From positions 682,001 through 746,000 of the forward strand of contig JAESUZ010000346.1 in assembly GCA_017311185.1 (NCBI GenBank): a DNA stretch of 64,000 nucleotides. The letters are read 5' to 3'. Source of the DNA: Proteles cristata cristata. Its lineage: Eukaryota; Chordata; Mammalia; Carnivora; Hyaenidae. The notes beneath the pieces were generated by a model. The model was given only the letters and a program-made list of their open reading frames with translations. It did no database searches and was not told the origin of the DNA. Below are positions 11,413 to 21,689 of the stretch, piece by piece. The stretch's first letter is position 1. Each line of letters opens with the position of its first letter. The translations under genes were made by a program, and so were the position numbers.

Positions 11413-11438
11413 GGTGGGGTGGGGTGGGGGGGCGGGGG
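11413..11438 (+). repeat. G-rich tract, possible G-quadruplex
   Basis: Several runs of four or more G in 26 bases (GGTGGGGTGGGGTGGGGG...), about 0.6 kb upstream of the SERPINA5 ATG exon. Confidence 0.5.
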
Positions 11439-12025
11439 CTCTGAGAACAAGGTGGGCCGCAGGGTCCTGGAGCAGCCCCGGGGGAAGGAGGAAGGGGTTG
11501 ATTGGCCTCTGCGTGTTCATTAATGACTCTCTGAGCCTGACCAACCCCCCACCCCCGCCATGATGTTCAATATACATTTGCTGAGGGATCAAGGACAGAC
11601 CCAGGAGTCCTGAGGGGTCCATGGGGGGTCGTTGGTCTGTTCGTGGAAGGACCGTGAGGCCTTGCAAACTTCGGAAGCAGGTTTCTCATGCCCTGGCAAC
11701 CTCAGAAATGCTGATCAGGCAGAATAAGGAGAGCCGTCCACCCCCACATCCCACCCCCCGAAACACGTACCCTGGTGTGGATGAGAGCATTCTCACCCTG
11801 ATGGCCAGCCCCCACCTCGGGGCTGCACCCTCTGCCTTCTCCTGCCTCGCTCCGCCATCAGGTACCCACATCCCCAAGTGTCTGTCCTCGAGTCCCTATG
11901 GCTCTTCTTGAACCCTCACTCCCAACCTCATGGGCTCGCCATGTCCCTTGGAGGCTGTGTGACATCTCCGGGATGACATCCCCCCCGTCTCCTCCCTGAG
12001 GACAGCTTCCCACTTTCCCTTTCAG

Positions 12026-12658
12026 AACGAGGGTCAGCCACAATGCCGCTGTGCCTCCTCTTGTGCCTGATGCTCCTCAGCCCACCGGGGGCCACCCTGC
12101 ACCGCCACGACTCCCAGGAGTCAAAGAAGAAGGCCAAGGAGACACCCGTGGTCAGCACGGTGGACCCTCCCAGCAGGGACTTCACCTTCGACCTCTACAG
12201 GGCCTTGGCTATGGCTGCCCCCGACCAGAACATCTTCTTCTCCCCTCTAAGCATCTCCATGTCCCTGGCTATGCTGTCCCTGGGGGCCCGGTCCAGCACG
12301 AAGGCACAGATCCTGGAAGGCCTGGGCCTTGGTCCCCAGGGAGGCTCGGAGCAGGGCCTCCACCATGCCTTCCACCAGCTGCTGCGGGAGCTTGCCCGGC
12401 CCAGAAAGGGCCTCCAGCTGAGCCTCGGCAACGCTCTGTTCATCAGCCCCATGGTGCACATCCGGGACACCTTCCTGAGCTCCATGAGGACGCTGTACCT
12501 GGCCGACACTTTCCCCACCAACTTTGGGGACCCCGCAGGGGCCCAGAAGCAGATCAACGATTATGTGGCAAAGCAAACAGACGGCAAGATTGAGGACTTG
12601 GTTAAGGACCTAGACAGCACTGAGGTCATGGTGATGGTGAATTACATTTTCTTTAAAG
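12026..12658 (+). CDS. SERPINA5: SERPINA5 first coding exon
   Basis: The acceptor is a pyrimidine tract ending TTTCCCTTTCAG at 12025; the donor is G|GTAGGA at 12659. The first 17 bases are 5' UTR and coding starts at 12043. The exon carries the signal peptide, helices A to F and strand s3A, and ends in FFK plus the first base of an Ala codon (phase 1). The open frame runs on into the intron to 12909, but that extension is not serpin-like and the donor matches the family position exactly. Confidence 0.94.
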
Positions 12659-15355
12659 GTAGGACCCCTGTGCTCGAGCCTGAGCTCTCTCCTTTCTGCT
12701 TCTTCTGTCCTGGTCCCCACATATACAGGAGTGAGAGTAGATTTAGTCCCTTCTGGTGCCTGTCGACAGAGGGAGGCCAACAAGTAGCCGAGGGGAAGAC
12801 AAGCATCTTTTTATGGTGTGAGGTGATATCAGCTCATCTCCCTGACATTTCTTGGGGATACCCCTCCCCACCAGCGGCTCTCACATCTGCTTCTCCTTCT
12901 AGACGCTGAGTCCCTCGGTGCCTGTCTAGGGCCAGGCTGAGGATGGGAAGGCAGGAGTGGATAAAGGAGGGGAAGGGAGGGAGGAGAGAGGAGAACAGTT
13001 AACTTGTTAACCACCTCCCCCCTGCCTAAGAGCACAAATGGCAAAGATCCAGCTTGGATTCCAAGATTTCTTGTCCCCCAGTGCAGGGCCATCGCTATGA
13101 CACCAGGCTGCAGGGGACAGCTGTGACAGAAGCCAAGTGGGGCACAGGGATGGGTTCCGTATTTGATGGTTATGAAGAAGGTGGAAACAACTACTTGTAT
13201 CCCGTTGATGCGAAAATGCAAGAATCAGACAGAGCAGGAAGCGTAACTGAAGGCTTCTCAGTAGGAAGAACCGTGTACTTCCAGGAACCTTACAAACCTC
13301 TCTCCCAAATGTAGCTCAAAATCCAAACATGGGAGAAGAGTGGAGAACAGAATAACTCAGCCAGGTAGAGTGTCAGCCGTCCAGAGTTTTCACCTTCTTC
13401 CCTTGGATAGTTGACCTTGAGTAATGCCAGAGAGTCAAACAAGCAACATTAGTGGTTAAGGGCTTCCAAAGACATGGAAACCAGCCTCCTGGCTTTGCAC
13501 ACGTGGAAGGAAAAGCCCCACAGAAAGCTCAGGCATGTTCCCGAAGTTCTAGAAAGGCAAACCTTTATCTCCTAAGGGTTTGGCGATCACAACCACCAAG
13601 GAGGCCTCGCTGAGGAGGGTGAGATCTGTCTGAGGGATGGGTTTACTGTCTCTACGCTTTTCATCTGTGGCTGAGAATTTCTCTCTTTTATCCATTTCAA
13701 TATTTAGCCAAGTGGGAGACAAGCTTCAGTCTCAAAAACACCCGAAAGCAGGACTTCCACGTGACCTCGGAGATGGTGGTGCAGGTACCCATGATGAAGT
13801 GCGAAGACCACTTTTACTACTTCCTGGACCGGAGCCTCTCCTGCAGGGTGGTGGGGGTTCCCTACCAAGGCAACGCCACCGCTCTGTTCGTTCTCCCCAG
13901 CCAGGGCAGGATGGGGCAGCTGGAGAACGGACTGAATGAGAGGACCTTGAGGAGGTGGCTCAGGATGTTCACAAAGAGGTATTCCTCAGACGACGTGGGG
14001 CCCCAGCCTGGCCTGCACACCGCCGGATGACATGGCGGGAGTGGGAAGGGCTCACCCCAGCCTGGGAGCTGCCCCCAAGGCCAGAGAGACTATGTGAAGT
14101 CCCAGCCCCTGGGGCCCTGGCCCAGCTGGACGGAACAGGGCCAGACGCCTGATGTCCTGAGGGTGCCGTCAGAGTGGGCGGGGAGCCCTGGGGGCAGCCC
14201 AGGTCCAAGTGCAGAGTGGGGGGCCTCTAGACAAGGGGCTGAAGGGTCATTATGAAGCCAAGGGGAGACAGCAGGGATATGAGCTCAGTGAGCTGATGCT
14301 CTGGAAGAGTCTAAGAAAGTTCCTCTCCTCTTTCCAGGCAGCTTGAGCTCTACCTTCCCAAGTTCTCCATTGAGGGTTCCTACCAGCTGCAGGAAGTCCT
14401 CCCCAAGCTGGGCATCAATGATGTCTTCACCTCCCATGCTGACCTGACGGGCATCACCAACTGCACCAACTGCATCCAGGTGTCTGAGGTGAGCTCAGAA
14501 GCTCTTGAGCCCCTGCTTTCAGAGATTTCTGTTCTATTCTATGCTATGCTGTGCTATTCTCTTCTACTCCTCTCCACCACTCTCATTCCATTCCACTCCA
14601 TTCCATTCCATTCCATTCCACTCCATTCCATTCCATTCCACTCCACTCCACTCCACTCCACTCCACTCCACTCCACTCCATTCCATTCCATTCCATTCCA
14701 TTCCATTCCACATTCCATATTTTTCCCTCTCTCTCTCACTCTCCTTTCTTCTCTCAAGAAGCAAAGGTATCCTTTTGTGTCTTATCCTATGTGCAATGTG
14801 TCCTAGGGGAAGGAGCCCGTATTAAGCAATCAAAACTAAGAATTAGGTGTTACCTCCTTCACTCACTAGCTGTGTGACCTCCAACAATTACTTGACCTCT
14901 CTGAGCCTCTTTTCTCTACATGAAATTGGAGAGTCACATCCTTGCCGGAAGGTGCCGTGAGCATTCAAAGGCAGGCCCTTGCCCAGTCACCTCCAGACAC
15001 AGACCCTGGTACACAGTAGCCACACAATTGTGTCATTTGCTACCTGCTTCGTGGCGCAGCTGCACGGACACTTGGACAGCGACGCCACAGGCAGCAGCTT
15101 TGCCGTCTCTTGTGATGGCATCTTCCAGCCCCGGTGGCTCAGTGACACGTGATGTCTGCTCTACAGATGGTGCACAAGGCTGTCGTGGAGGTGGACGAGT
15201 CGGGGACCAAAGCGGCCGCAGCCACAGAGATGATCTTCATGTTCAGGTCGGCTGCAATTAGCTCTCAAAGGGTCATCTTCAACAGGCCCTTTATGATGCT
15301 CATTGTAGAGAACTTCACGAACATCCTCTTCGTTGGCAAAGTGACCCACCCCTGA
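12043..15355 (+). CDS. SERPINA5: SERPINA5, protein C inhibitor (4 coding exons)
   Basis: Secreted clade A serpin that traps trypsin-like serine proteases (activated protein C, thrombin, kallikreins, urokinase) and is stimulated by heparin. Joining 12043-12658, 13708-13978, 14338-14488 and 15167-15355 gives 408 residues, close to the human length of 406. Every intron is GT-AG, and the phases are those of clade A serpins. A signal peptide covers about residues 1-19 (starting [12 protein letters not shown]). The serpin body follows, with [20 protein letters not shown] and INDYVAKQT in exon one, [18 protein letters not shown] in exon two, and [10 protein letters not shown] in exon three. The reactive loop has hinge residues Gly-Thr at P15-P14, four Ala at P12-P9, and P1 Arg373 - P1' Ser374 (Arg codon at 15245). 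The ATG has A at -3 and lies 17 bases inside the exon. Oddities are extra cysteines and new sequons (see findings). Identity rests on near-continuous similarity to human SERPINA5, which I recall rather than searched. Confidence 0.95.
13708..13978 (+). CDS. SERPINA5: SERPINA5 second coding exon (271 bp)
   Basis: The acceptor is TATTTAG|CC and the donor AG|GTATTC. The 271-bp length is the standard for this clade A exon. It starts with the AKWETSF-like motif (here [15 protein letters not shown]) and ends in the basic helix [13 protein letters not shown], which corresponds to the heparin-binding helix of protein C inhibitor. It contains two cysteines (MKCEDH and LSCRVV) and the sequon GNAT. Confidence 0.94.
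14338..14488 (+). CDS. SERPINA5: SERPINA5 third coding exon (151 bp)
   Basis: The acceptor is CTTTCCAG|GC and the donor GAG|GTGAGC. It encodes [16 protein letters not shown] followed by [20 protein letters not shown]. Near its end the 9-base unit ACCAACTGC occurs twice in tandem, giving TNCTNC. One residue is therefore added relative to the human exon as I recall it, and the reading frame is kept. Confidence 0.94.
14560..14720 (+). repeat. (CATTC/CACTC)n pentamer array in SERPINA5 intron
   Basis: About 130 bases of pure CATTC and CACTC pentamers between 14585 and 14712. CATTC blocks flank a central block of about nine CACTC units. The start shades off into TATTC/CTATG-type degenerate repeats. 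It lies 0.1 kb after the donor of the last intron. The open frames through it are products of the repeat. Confidence 0.92.
14840..14990 (+). repeat. MIR in SERPINA5 intron
   Basis: MIR core: CACTAGCTGTGTGACCTCCA, then TTGACCTCTCTGAGCCTC. Confidence 0.65.
15167..15355 (+). CDS. SERPINA5: SERPINA5 last coding exon with reactive loop
   Basis: The acceptor is GCTCTACAG|ATGGTGCAC. The exon encodes 62 residues and a TGA at 15353-15355. It begins [20 protein letters not shown], runs through the P1 Arg - P1' Ser bond (MFRSAA), then the FNRPF motif of strand s4B/s5B, and ends in GKVTHP. The sequon NFT lies in VENFTNILF. Confidence 0.95.
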   Translation: MVHKAVVEVDESGTKAAAATEMIFMFRSAAISSQRVIFNRPFMMLIVENFTNILFVGKVTHP

Positions 15356-15594
15356 GAGGGGTGTTTCCCCTGAAAGGCCACAAGCCTCCGTAGCAGAAGT
15401 CGAAGGCTCACTGTGGCACCTGTCTGCTGGGAACCGATGATCTACACAGGTTTCATTGACTACGGAAGCTTTTACAATAATAACAATAATAGCATTGAAA
15501 AACGGATGATGGCTTCTTTTCACACAACTGCAAGGTATGGGGGCCTGGAAGAAGAGCCTTTGGTCTTCCCCTCACCCTTCATCAGTGGAGTCTA

Positions 15595-15690
15595 GCACTG
15601 GGGGCCCAGAAAGGTTGGTTGACTTGCCCAAGGTCACACAGCATGTGAGTGGTAGAGAGACGCCCAGAGCCCAGGCACCTGACGCCCAGC
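15595..15690 (-). repeat. MIR (reverse) in SERPINA5 3' UTR
   Basis: Antisense MIR: TTGACTTGCCCAAGGTCACA, then CAGCATGTGAGTGGTAGAG. Confidence 0.6.
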
Positions 15691-16231
15691 CCAGGGCCAC
15701 AAAGCTCTGCGGGATTGCTGCGGTCGACATTTCTACCAAGAAGTGTATTTCCAAGCCGAGGCCTCCACCGGCAGGTAATCCCAGCTATCAGTTCATCATG
15801 GTTTGAAATTCATCATGCTTACTGTGCGTGGTTGCATTTATCTGCTGGAAAGAACACTGACATGGGAGCCTAGAATGGGGCTTCTGTCCAGGCCAACCAG
15901 CTGTGGGACATCGGGGTAATGGTGTCCCTCTCGATTTCCCCCATGTATACAATGAAGGGTCAGGTCAAGGGCTGAAGGCTCCATGACATCATATAAAGAG
16001 GCTGGAGTGTCCCTGCCAGTCACAGTGGGTTTTACTACATTCAAATGCTACTTGTCAATGAAGGACAGCAAGTGGACAGCAGGGTGACAATGGCCCATCA
16101 CGGCATCAAACCATCCCATGGCTTCAGTTACAACCTCCGGGCGTTGGCTGGGGTCGGGAGGCCTGTGGCAAATACCAGAGTATCAACTAAAGACATTGAT
16201 GCTAACAGTGAATTACAGTGTCAGTGAGAAC

Positions 16232-16237
16232 AATAAA
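16232..16237 (+). terminator. Polyadenylation signal AATAAA (SERPINA5)
   Basis: Canonical AATAAA about 877 bases after the SERPINA5 stop codon, followed within 20-40 bases by GT-rich sequence, as expected of a functional cleavage site. Confidence 0.75.
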
Positions 16238-16294
16238 GCCTTTTGCAAAAACTGAGTGTCATTGTCCTTGTGGAAGTAACTCTGGGAACAGGGA

Positions 16295-16510
16295 CACCAA
16301 TAGCCTTCCACGGGCCAGGCTTGGTGCTAGGTGCTTCCTGTGCGTGGTTGCATTTGTCTGCTGTGAGGCGGGTACCGCTCTTATCCCCATTTTACAGATG
16401 AGGAAGGCAAGGCTTGCAGAGAACAAGGCTGTATAAGGCGGCTTATACAGTCACACAGTCTCTCAGGGGTGGAGGCAGGATCTGACTCACCCCCGGGGTG
16501 TGGCCTCTCG
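16295..16510 (-). repeat. MIR/L2-like (reverse)
   Basis: Antisense-type text: CTTATCCCCATTTTACAGAT, then GAGGAAGGCAAGGC. Confidence 0.5.
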
Positions 16511-16519
16511 ACCCACATT

Positions 16520-17925
16520 TTCAGCTCTGTGTTCTGCTGCGAGGAAGACATGATTAAGAACCAGATGCCTGGGTCAAGTGCATCTCAGCCATGGGCTCCC
16601 CTGCGATGCAGGTAAGCTTACTCTCTCTCTTCTTCTGAAAGTCACTACGCCTTATCATCTATCAAGTCTAAGGGCTTACCCCCTGCTCCCCGTATGTCCC
16701 CACCTTGCTTTCTTTGAGGCCGCACCCACCACTCTGATCCCAGAGTCTGCAATGTATTGCAAAAGGATGCCCCTTCGAACAAGCAAGGTCAGAACCCCAA
16801 GCTTTGAGTCCACCCCAAAGTACAGAGCACCTACTTCGTGCCAGCCCTTGGGGACACTTTGCAACTGTGACCTCCTGAATCCCTCAACAGCCCTGAACAG
16901 CATATCCATGCGCCCATTTCACAGAGGGGATAGAAGCGCTTGCCCTAAGACCGAGGGCAGTGAGAGGCTCACTGGGACGGCTTAAGGCAGGACATTCGGC
17001 TGCAGCTGGACCCAGAGAGCTCACCTGCATTTGTGTCTCGAACTCAGGACAGATTTCAGGATTGGGCCTCCTCCTGGGGTCAAATCTGCTCCCACGTGCC
17101 TTTACCCTTGCGAAATGCATTTTCTGCCTCGGCAGCTGTTTCTCTCACTGTTTACCCTACCAGTCCAAGGTCAGGGGTAGGTCCTGCCTGTGTGATGAGT
17201 GTAAGGCCAAGGTCCAGTGATGCCTAAAGGTCACTGGGCTCGTGGCCCCAAAACAGCTACTGTGTTTGAGGCTGGGACGGGCTCCGGAGCGGCTGCGTGT
17301 CACCACTGAAGTCCCCTGCTGACTGGCATTGCAGGCCACGTAACGCAATTGTCTCAGGATCCTGGGATCGTTGAATAAATGATAGAGCAGCTGGGGGTAG
17401 GGGGAGGGAGGGAGGTCAGGAAAGCCTTCTCGGAAGAGGTGGCACTGAGCTGGTCTGGAGGAGTAAGTGGGTCTTGAACAGTCAGCAGGTTGGGAACAGG
17501 GATGGGACTCCAGCGGAGGGAAGAGCTGGAGAAGGGTGTTGAGCGAGGGTGGGAGCCGCGGGCGACTTCATTCCCCACCAGGGTAGTGCGGGTGAAGCCG
17601 GCGCTTGTGGTCGGGGCACAGGGACCCGGAACGCAAGGCTGGGGTTTGTCTCTTCTCTCTTAATCCGATTTCCGGGTGCTTTGGACGTCCGCGCCACACC
17701 GCGGGCACCCCCAGAACCCCTGTGTCCCTCCTACTCTCAATGGCTCGTAAGCGGACGCTCCCACTCAGCCCTCTAGGGGGCGCGCGCGCACCCACACACC
17801 TCCTCCGCCAGAGCCCCGCCCCCTTTCTCTAATTGACCTGGTCCATCCTTTCTGGTGAAATCAGGTAATGGGTCTGCGGAACCACACATAGAGGCATGAC
17901 TGTCCTCCTCAGGACCATGTTTCTT
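16520..17925. other. Intergenic, no feature recognised
   Basis: GC-rich sequence between SERPINA5 and a MLT1-type LTR. I see no exon, RNA gene or clear repeat. A GGAGGGAGGGAGG tract and repeat-like text lie at about 17390-17480 (GGAAAGCCTTCTCGGAAGAG). Open frames here lack family similarity. Confidence 0.4.
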
Positions 17926-17929
17926 AGCC

Positions 17930-18308
17930 ACTGTGGCAGGTCAGGGCTGTCGTAACGAAGTGCCACCGCCAAGACAGCTTAACAGCAGAAATTAATGTTC
18001 TCACAGTCCTGGAGGCTAGAGTGTGAGATCCAGGCTCCTCCTGAGGCCCCTCTCCTTGGCTGAGCTCACAGGTGGCCTCCTCTCTTTGTGCCATCACATG
18101 GTCCTCCCTCTCCGTGTACTAACCTCCTCTTCGGTCTCCCAGCCTCCCCGGAGGTCAGACTGGATCAGAGCCCACCCTACTGACCTCATTTTAACTTAAT
18201 CCCCTCTTTAAAGGGCCTTTCTCCAAGTACAGCCACATTCTGAGGCACTGGGGGTTGAGGTTTCACCTAATGAACTTGGGAGTGGGGGACACAATGTAGC
18301 CCATGAGA
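17930..18308 (-). repeat. MLT1-type solo LTR (reverse)
   Basis: Antisense MLT1 features: TCAGGGCTGTCGTAACGAAG, CTCACAGTCCTGGAGGCTAG, CTCATTTTAACTTAATCCCC and GGGGGACACAATGTAGCCC. Confidence 0.7.
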
Positions 18309-18370
18309 GTCATTCCCTCTGAGTTCCTGCATCTATTGCCAAGTCAGTCTTATTCTTAGGAGATGCACTT

Positions 18371-18585
18371 TTTTTTTTAAATGTTTTATTTATTTCTAGG
18401 AGAGAGAGAGAGACAGCATGAACAGGGGAGGGTCAGAGAGAGAGGGAGTCACAGACTGAAAGAGGCTGCAGGCTCCGAGCTGGCAGTCAGCACAGAGCCC
18501 GACGCGGGGCTCGAACCCAGGAACCGCAAGATCATGACCTGAGCGAAAGTCGGACTCTTAACCGACTAAGCCACCCAGGCGCCCC
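18371..18585 (-). repeat. Felid SINE (TTTCTAGGAGAGAG subtype)
   Basis: Young-looking reverse copy ending AAGCCACCCAGGCGCCCC. The target-site duplication AGGAGATGCACTTTT is near-perfect on both sides (about 18358 and 18587). Confidence 0.93.
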
Positions 18586-19249
18586 AAGGAGATGCACTTT
18601 TATTTCCCCTCTGGCCACATGAACTCTCAGGACCTCCCCCTTGTGACCCCCCCCACGTCCCCCCAACCAGAATGCAGAGGACAATCTAGAGCCAAGGGCT
18701 CCTTCCCTCACCTCTTCTGCAGAGACTCAGACCAGAAACATGACCTTGGACTCCAAGAAGCAACACTTGTCACCCAATGAGCAGCCTTGCCCGGCCCGCT
18801 CTTGCTTATTTAGCTCTTTCACCCAAAGGCCATTGTTGGTGGGTGCCAGAGGGGAGTCGGGCATGGAAGTAATACACGGGCACAGCAGCGAGCCCAGCGG
18901 ACACGGGCTCTGGCCACAACCAGATAAACAAACAGATTCAATAGGGTTATAAACTGGTGAGGACAGTTTGTTCGTCCCCAGATGCTTATTGAATGGCCAT
19001 TGTGTTTCTGGAACCATCCTGGGTGTTGGAAATAAATGAAGAAGACTGCAAAAATCCTTGCCCTGGTGAGCTCCATTCTTGGACAGACAATAAAATAAAA
19101 ACATAACAAAGAATAAAATAGGAAAGCAGAGTAAACAATGCACGTTCGTTGGTGACAAGTGCTGTGGAGTGTGAGCTTGATTTAGGGACTTGCTTCTGTA
19201 AGAGCCCAGGGAGGGATGGAGAGTCATGCTGAGTGGAGCGATCTGGCAC

Positions 19250-19770
19250 CCACTACCTTGACTCAGTGGTCAAAACCCTAATCCTCAGTTGGATGGTGTT
19301 GGAGGTGGGGCCCTTGGGAAGTGATTGGGTCACAAGGGTGGAGCCTCCATGGATGAGATTTATATATATATTTAAGTTTATTTATCTACTTTGAGTGAGA
19401 GAGAGAGAGAGCATGAGAGTGAGACAGGCAGAGAGAGAGAGAATTCCAAGCAAGCCCCACACTACCAGTGTGGAGCCCCATGCAGGGCCTGATCCCATGA
19501 ACCGTAAGCTAAATCAAGAGTCAGATGCTTAACCAACTGAGCCACCCAGGCATCCAGGGATCTGTACCCTCATAAGAGACACCACAGAGAGCTTCCTCAC
19601 TCTTTCCAGTGCGAGGGCACACCCAGAAGCCTGTGACCAGGAAGAAGATTCTCATCTGACCACACTGGCCCTGATCACAGACATCCGGCCTCCAGAAGCG
19701 TGAGTAGGACATTTCTGCTGTTTATAAGCCGCCTGTCTGTGGTCTTCTGAGCAGCAGCCCAAGACACCTG
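19250..19770 (+). repeat. MLT1-type LTR split by a SINE
   Basis: Sense MLT1 features: GGAGGTGGGGCCCTTGGGAA, GATTGGGTCACAAGGGTGGA, then after the SINE CCTCATAAGAGACACCACAG, GCCTCCAGAAGCGTGAG and TGTTTATAAGCCGCC. Confidence 0.68.
19360..19556 (-). repeat. Diverged felid SINE
   Basis: Reverse copy inside the MLT1-type LTR, ending AACTGAGCCACCCAGGCATCC. Confidence 0.85.
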
Positions 19771-20756
19771 GGGAACTGTCACAGCCCAGGGGAGACTGAG
19801 GAGACGTGGAAATGAAATGTAATGTGGTTTTCTGGACAGGATCCGGGAAGAGAGAGAGAGAAAAAAAAGGACATTAGTGGAAAAACTGGTGAGGTACAAA
19901 TAAACATACACCATGCCGCCGTTCATTCCTTTGCTTCGATAAATACACCATGGTTACGCACGATGATTCCATCCCGGGAACTCTCTGCACTGTTTTTACA
20001 ACTTTTCCATGCATCTCAAGTTGCTTCAAAATAAAAAGTTGTTTTCTTGGAAAAAAAAATGTTAAAAATCAAGAAAAGAAAAGAAAAGCAGAGGAGGGGA
20101 TAGGAATGGGATTGGGGTTGTAAAGGCAGAAGCTGGAAGCCACTTATGGAAGAGAACGGGGCACCTAGAGAGACTCTGGGGGAGACCTTCTGCAGCCGGG
20201 GGTCCAGAGGGAGCTCCGAAGTGGTGGCACTGACGCCGAGATCTGAGGGAAGAACAGGACGGAACTGGGTGAAGATTATGAACAAAGTTCCAGTGGTGGG
20301 AGAGTGTGTCCCACTCACAGAGCCGAGTCTCACTCCTCTGTCAGCACCCGCATCCCCGTGCAAGGTGCTGGGGTGGTGGGTAACAGTAATAATACCAAGT
20401 AGCACTTGGAAGCCACCTGCTGTGTGCGTGACCCTGCTCTATACCCTCTGCAAGTGTCATCTCAGTTAGCCAAGAGTCAGAGAGTCACCTGCTGCTGGCA
20501 GGGACTGGGGACGGCAAGCACGTGACATCAGCACCCTTCTCTGGTTTCTTGTGGAGTTGCACCCCGAAACGGACCATCTCCCACCTTTCCACAGGACATG
20601 AGGTGGGAAGGGAGGCGACAGACACCAAGGCAGCAACAGCTACAGATACAACATTCCAGGTCCTTGGGCCACTTGAGAGAAGCCAGTCCGATTTTCCGTG
20701 AAGACACACAGAATGCAGATAATGAATCACTCCTGCCTATACCCAGGCTGCTGCTT

Positions 20757-20822
20757 GTACATATATACACACACATGTGCACACACATACACACATGTGT
20801 TCACACGCATGCATGCGCACAC
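20757..20822 (+). repeat. (CA)n-like degenerate microsatellite
   Basis: A run of ACATATATACACACACATGT and related CA/TG dinucleotides. Confidence 0.75.
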
Positions 20823-20824
20823 CA

Positions 20825-21680
20825 GCCTGCTGGAGAGCGGTGACTGTTGAGTGGCTCATCCAACTCCATTATGCTAAGAGCTGAGCATTCGCTGTACGCC
20901 TGGGGTGGGGGTGGGGTCTTCCAGAGTTTTCTCTCTGAGCCCCTGCTTCTCCCTCAGCCTCCCAGAGAGGCTGCCAGGCACCGTCTACAGACTGGATCAG
21001 GCTTCTTATTCCCTCCCAGAGAGTAAGGGTCCCAGGCCGGGCTGGGAAGGTGGGTCTGGGGGGGCAGGGGGGTGAAGGAACCTGTGGGCCCGAGCCTCTG
21101 CTCCCACCGGTGCTGAGCAAGGTGGTCCTGAGCAAGCCCGCGCCTCTCTTGCACGGAGGGAACAATGCAATGATGACTGGGAGCCAGGTTGTTTGAAGGC
21201 TGGAAGCAGATGAGGCAGGGAGGGAGCTTTGACCCCGAAGAAGCGTTTCTTCGGGAGCTGGTGAAAAATTCCTATTTCCGGCCCCACGCAAGGAATCCGA
21301 ATGTCTGAGGCTGGGGGTTGAACAAGCCCCACCTTCCCGATTCAGATGCACGCTTGTCTCCACACTGTTCCTGGTACAGGGCCATGCGGGACTATATCCC
21401 GCTGGGCTCGGGCCCCAGCCTCCGGGCCCCCTCCTCTCCCAGCTGCCGCCCACCAGACTCAGTGCCTGCGGACCCTCATTCTCCAGGGGCTGACAGGCCC
21501 AGATGCACTTTGCTTTTAGATGTTTTTTTGTTTTTTTGTTTTTTTCTGGCTAATTCGTGCAGGGCAATCGCCAGGTAACAAAAATACAGAGCCCAGGGAC
21601 ATCTAGGAGCTCATGCCCACTCTGACAGCTCGAAGAACACTTCCGCGGGACTCTGCCCAAGGCCCCTGTCCGGGGAGCAC
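20825..21680. other. Intergenic, no feature recognised
   Basis: GC-rich sequence without recognisable exons. The only simple repeat is a run of GTTTTTTT units at about 21523-21547. Confidence 0.4.
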
Positions 21681-21689
21681 TCCTGATGC

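Larger units (their letters stand above)
15356..16255 (+). other. SERPINA5: SERPINA5 3' UTR
   Basis: About 0.9 kb of untranslated sequence lies between the stop codon and an AATAAA at 16232-16237. A GT-rich stretch follows the signal (GAGTGTCATTGTCCTTGTGG), so cleavage is expected near 16250. A MIR-like fragment lies at about 15595-15690. The end is inferred from signals, not from a transcript. Confidence 0.7.

Noticed and set aside
12659..12909. Continuation of the SERPINA5 frame into the intron, giving a 288-residue product.
   Set aside because: A GT donor sits at the clade A exon boundary and the serpin frame resumes at 13708. The extension has no serpin similarity.
14480..14877. Open frames of about 105 residues made of Pro/Leu/His/Ser/Ile repeats.
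   Set aside because: They are read-through of the CATTC/CACTC pentamer array in all frames, in an intron.
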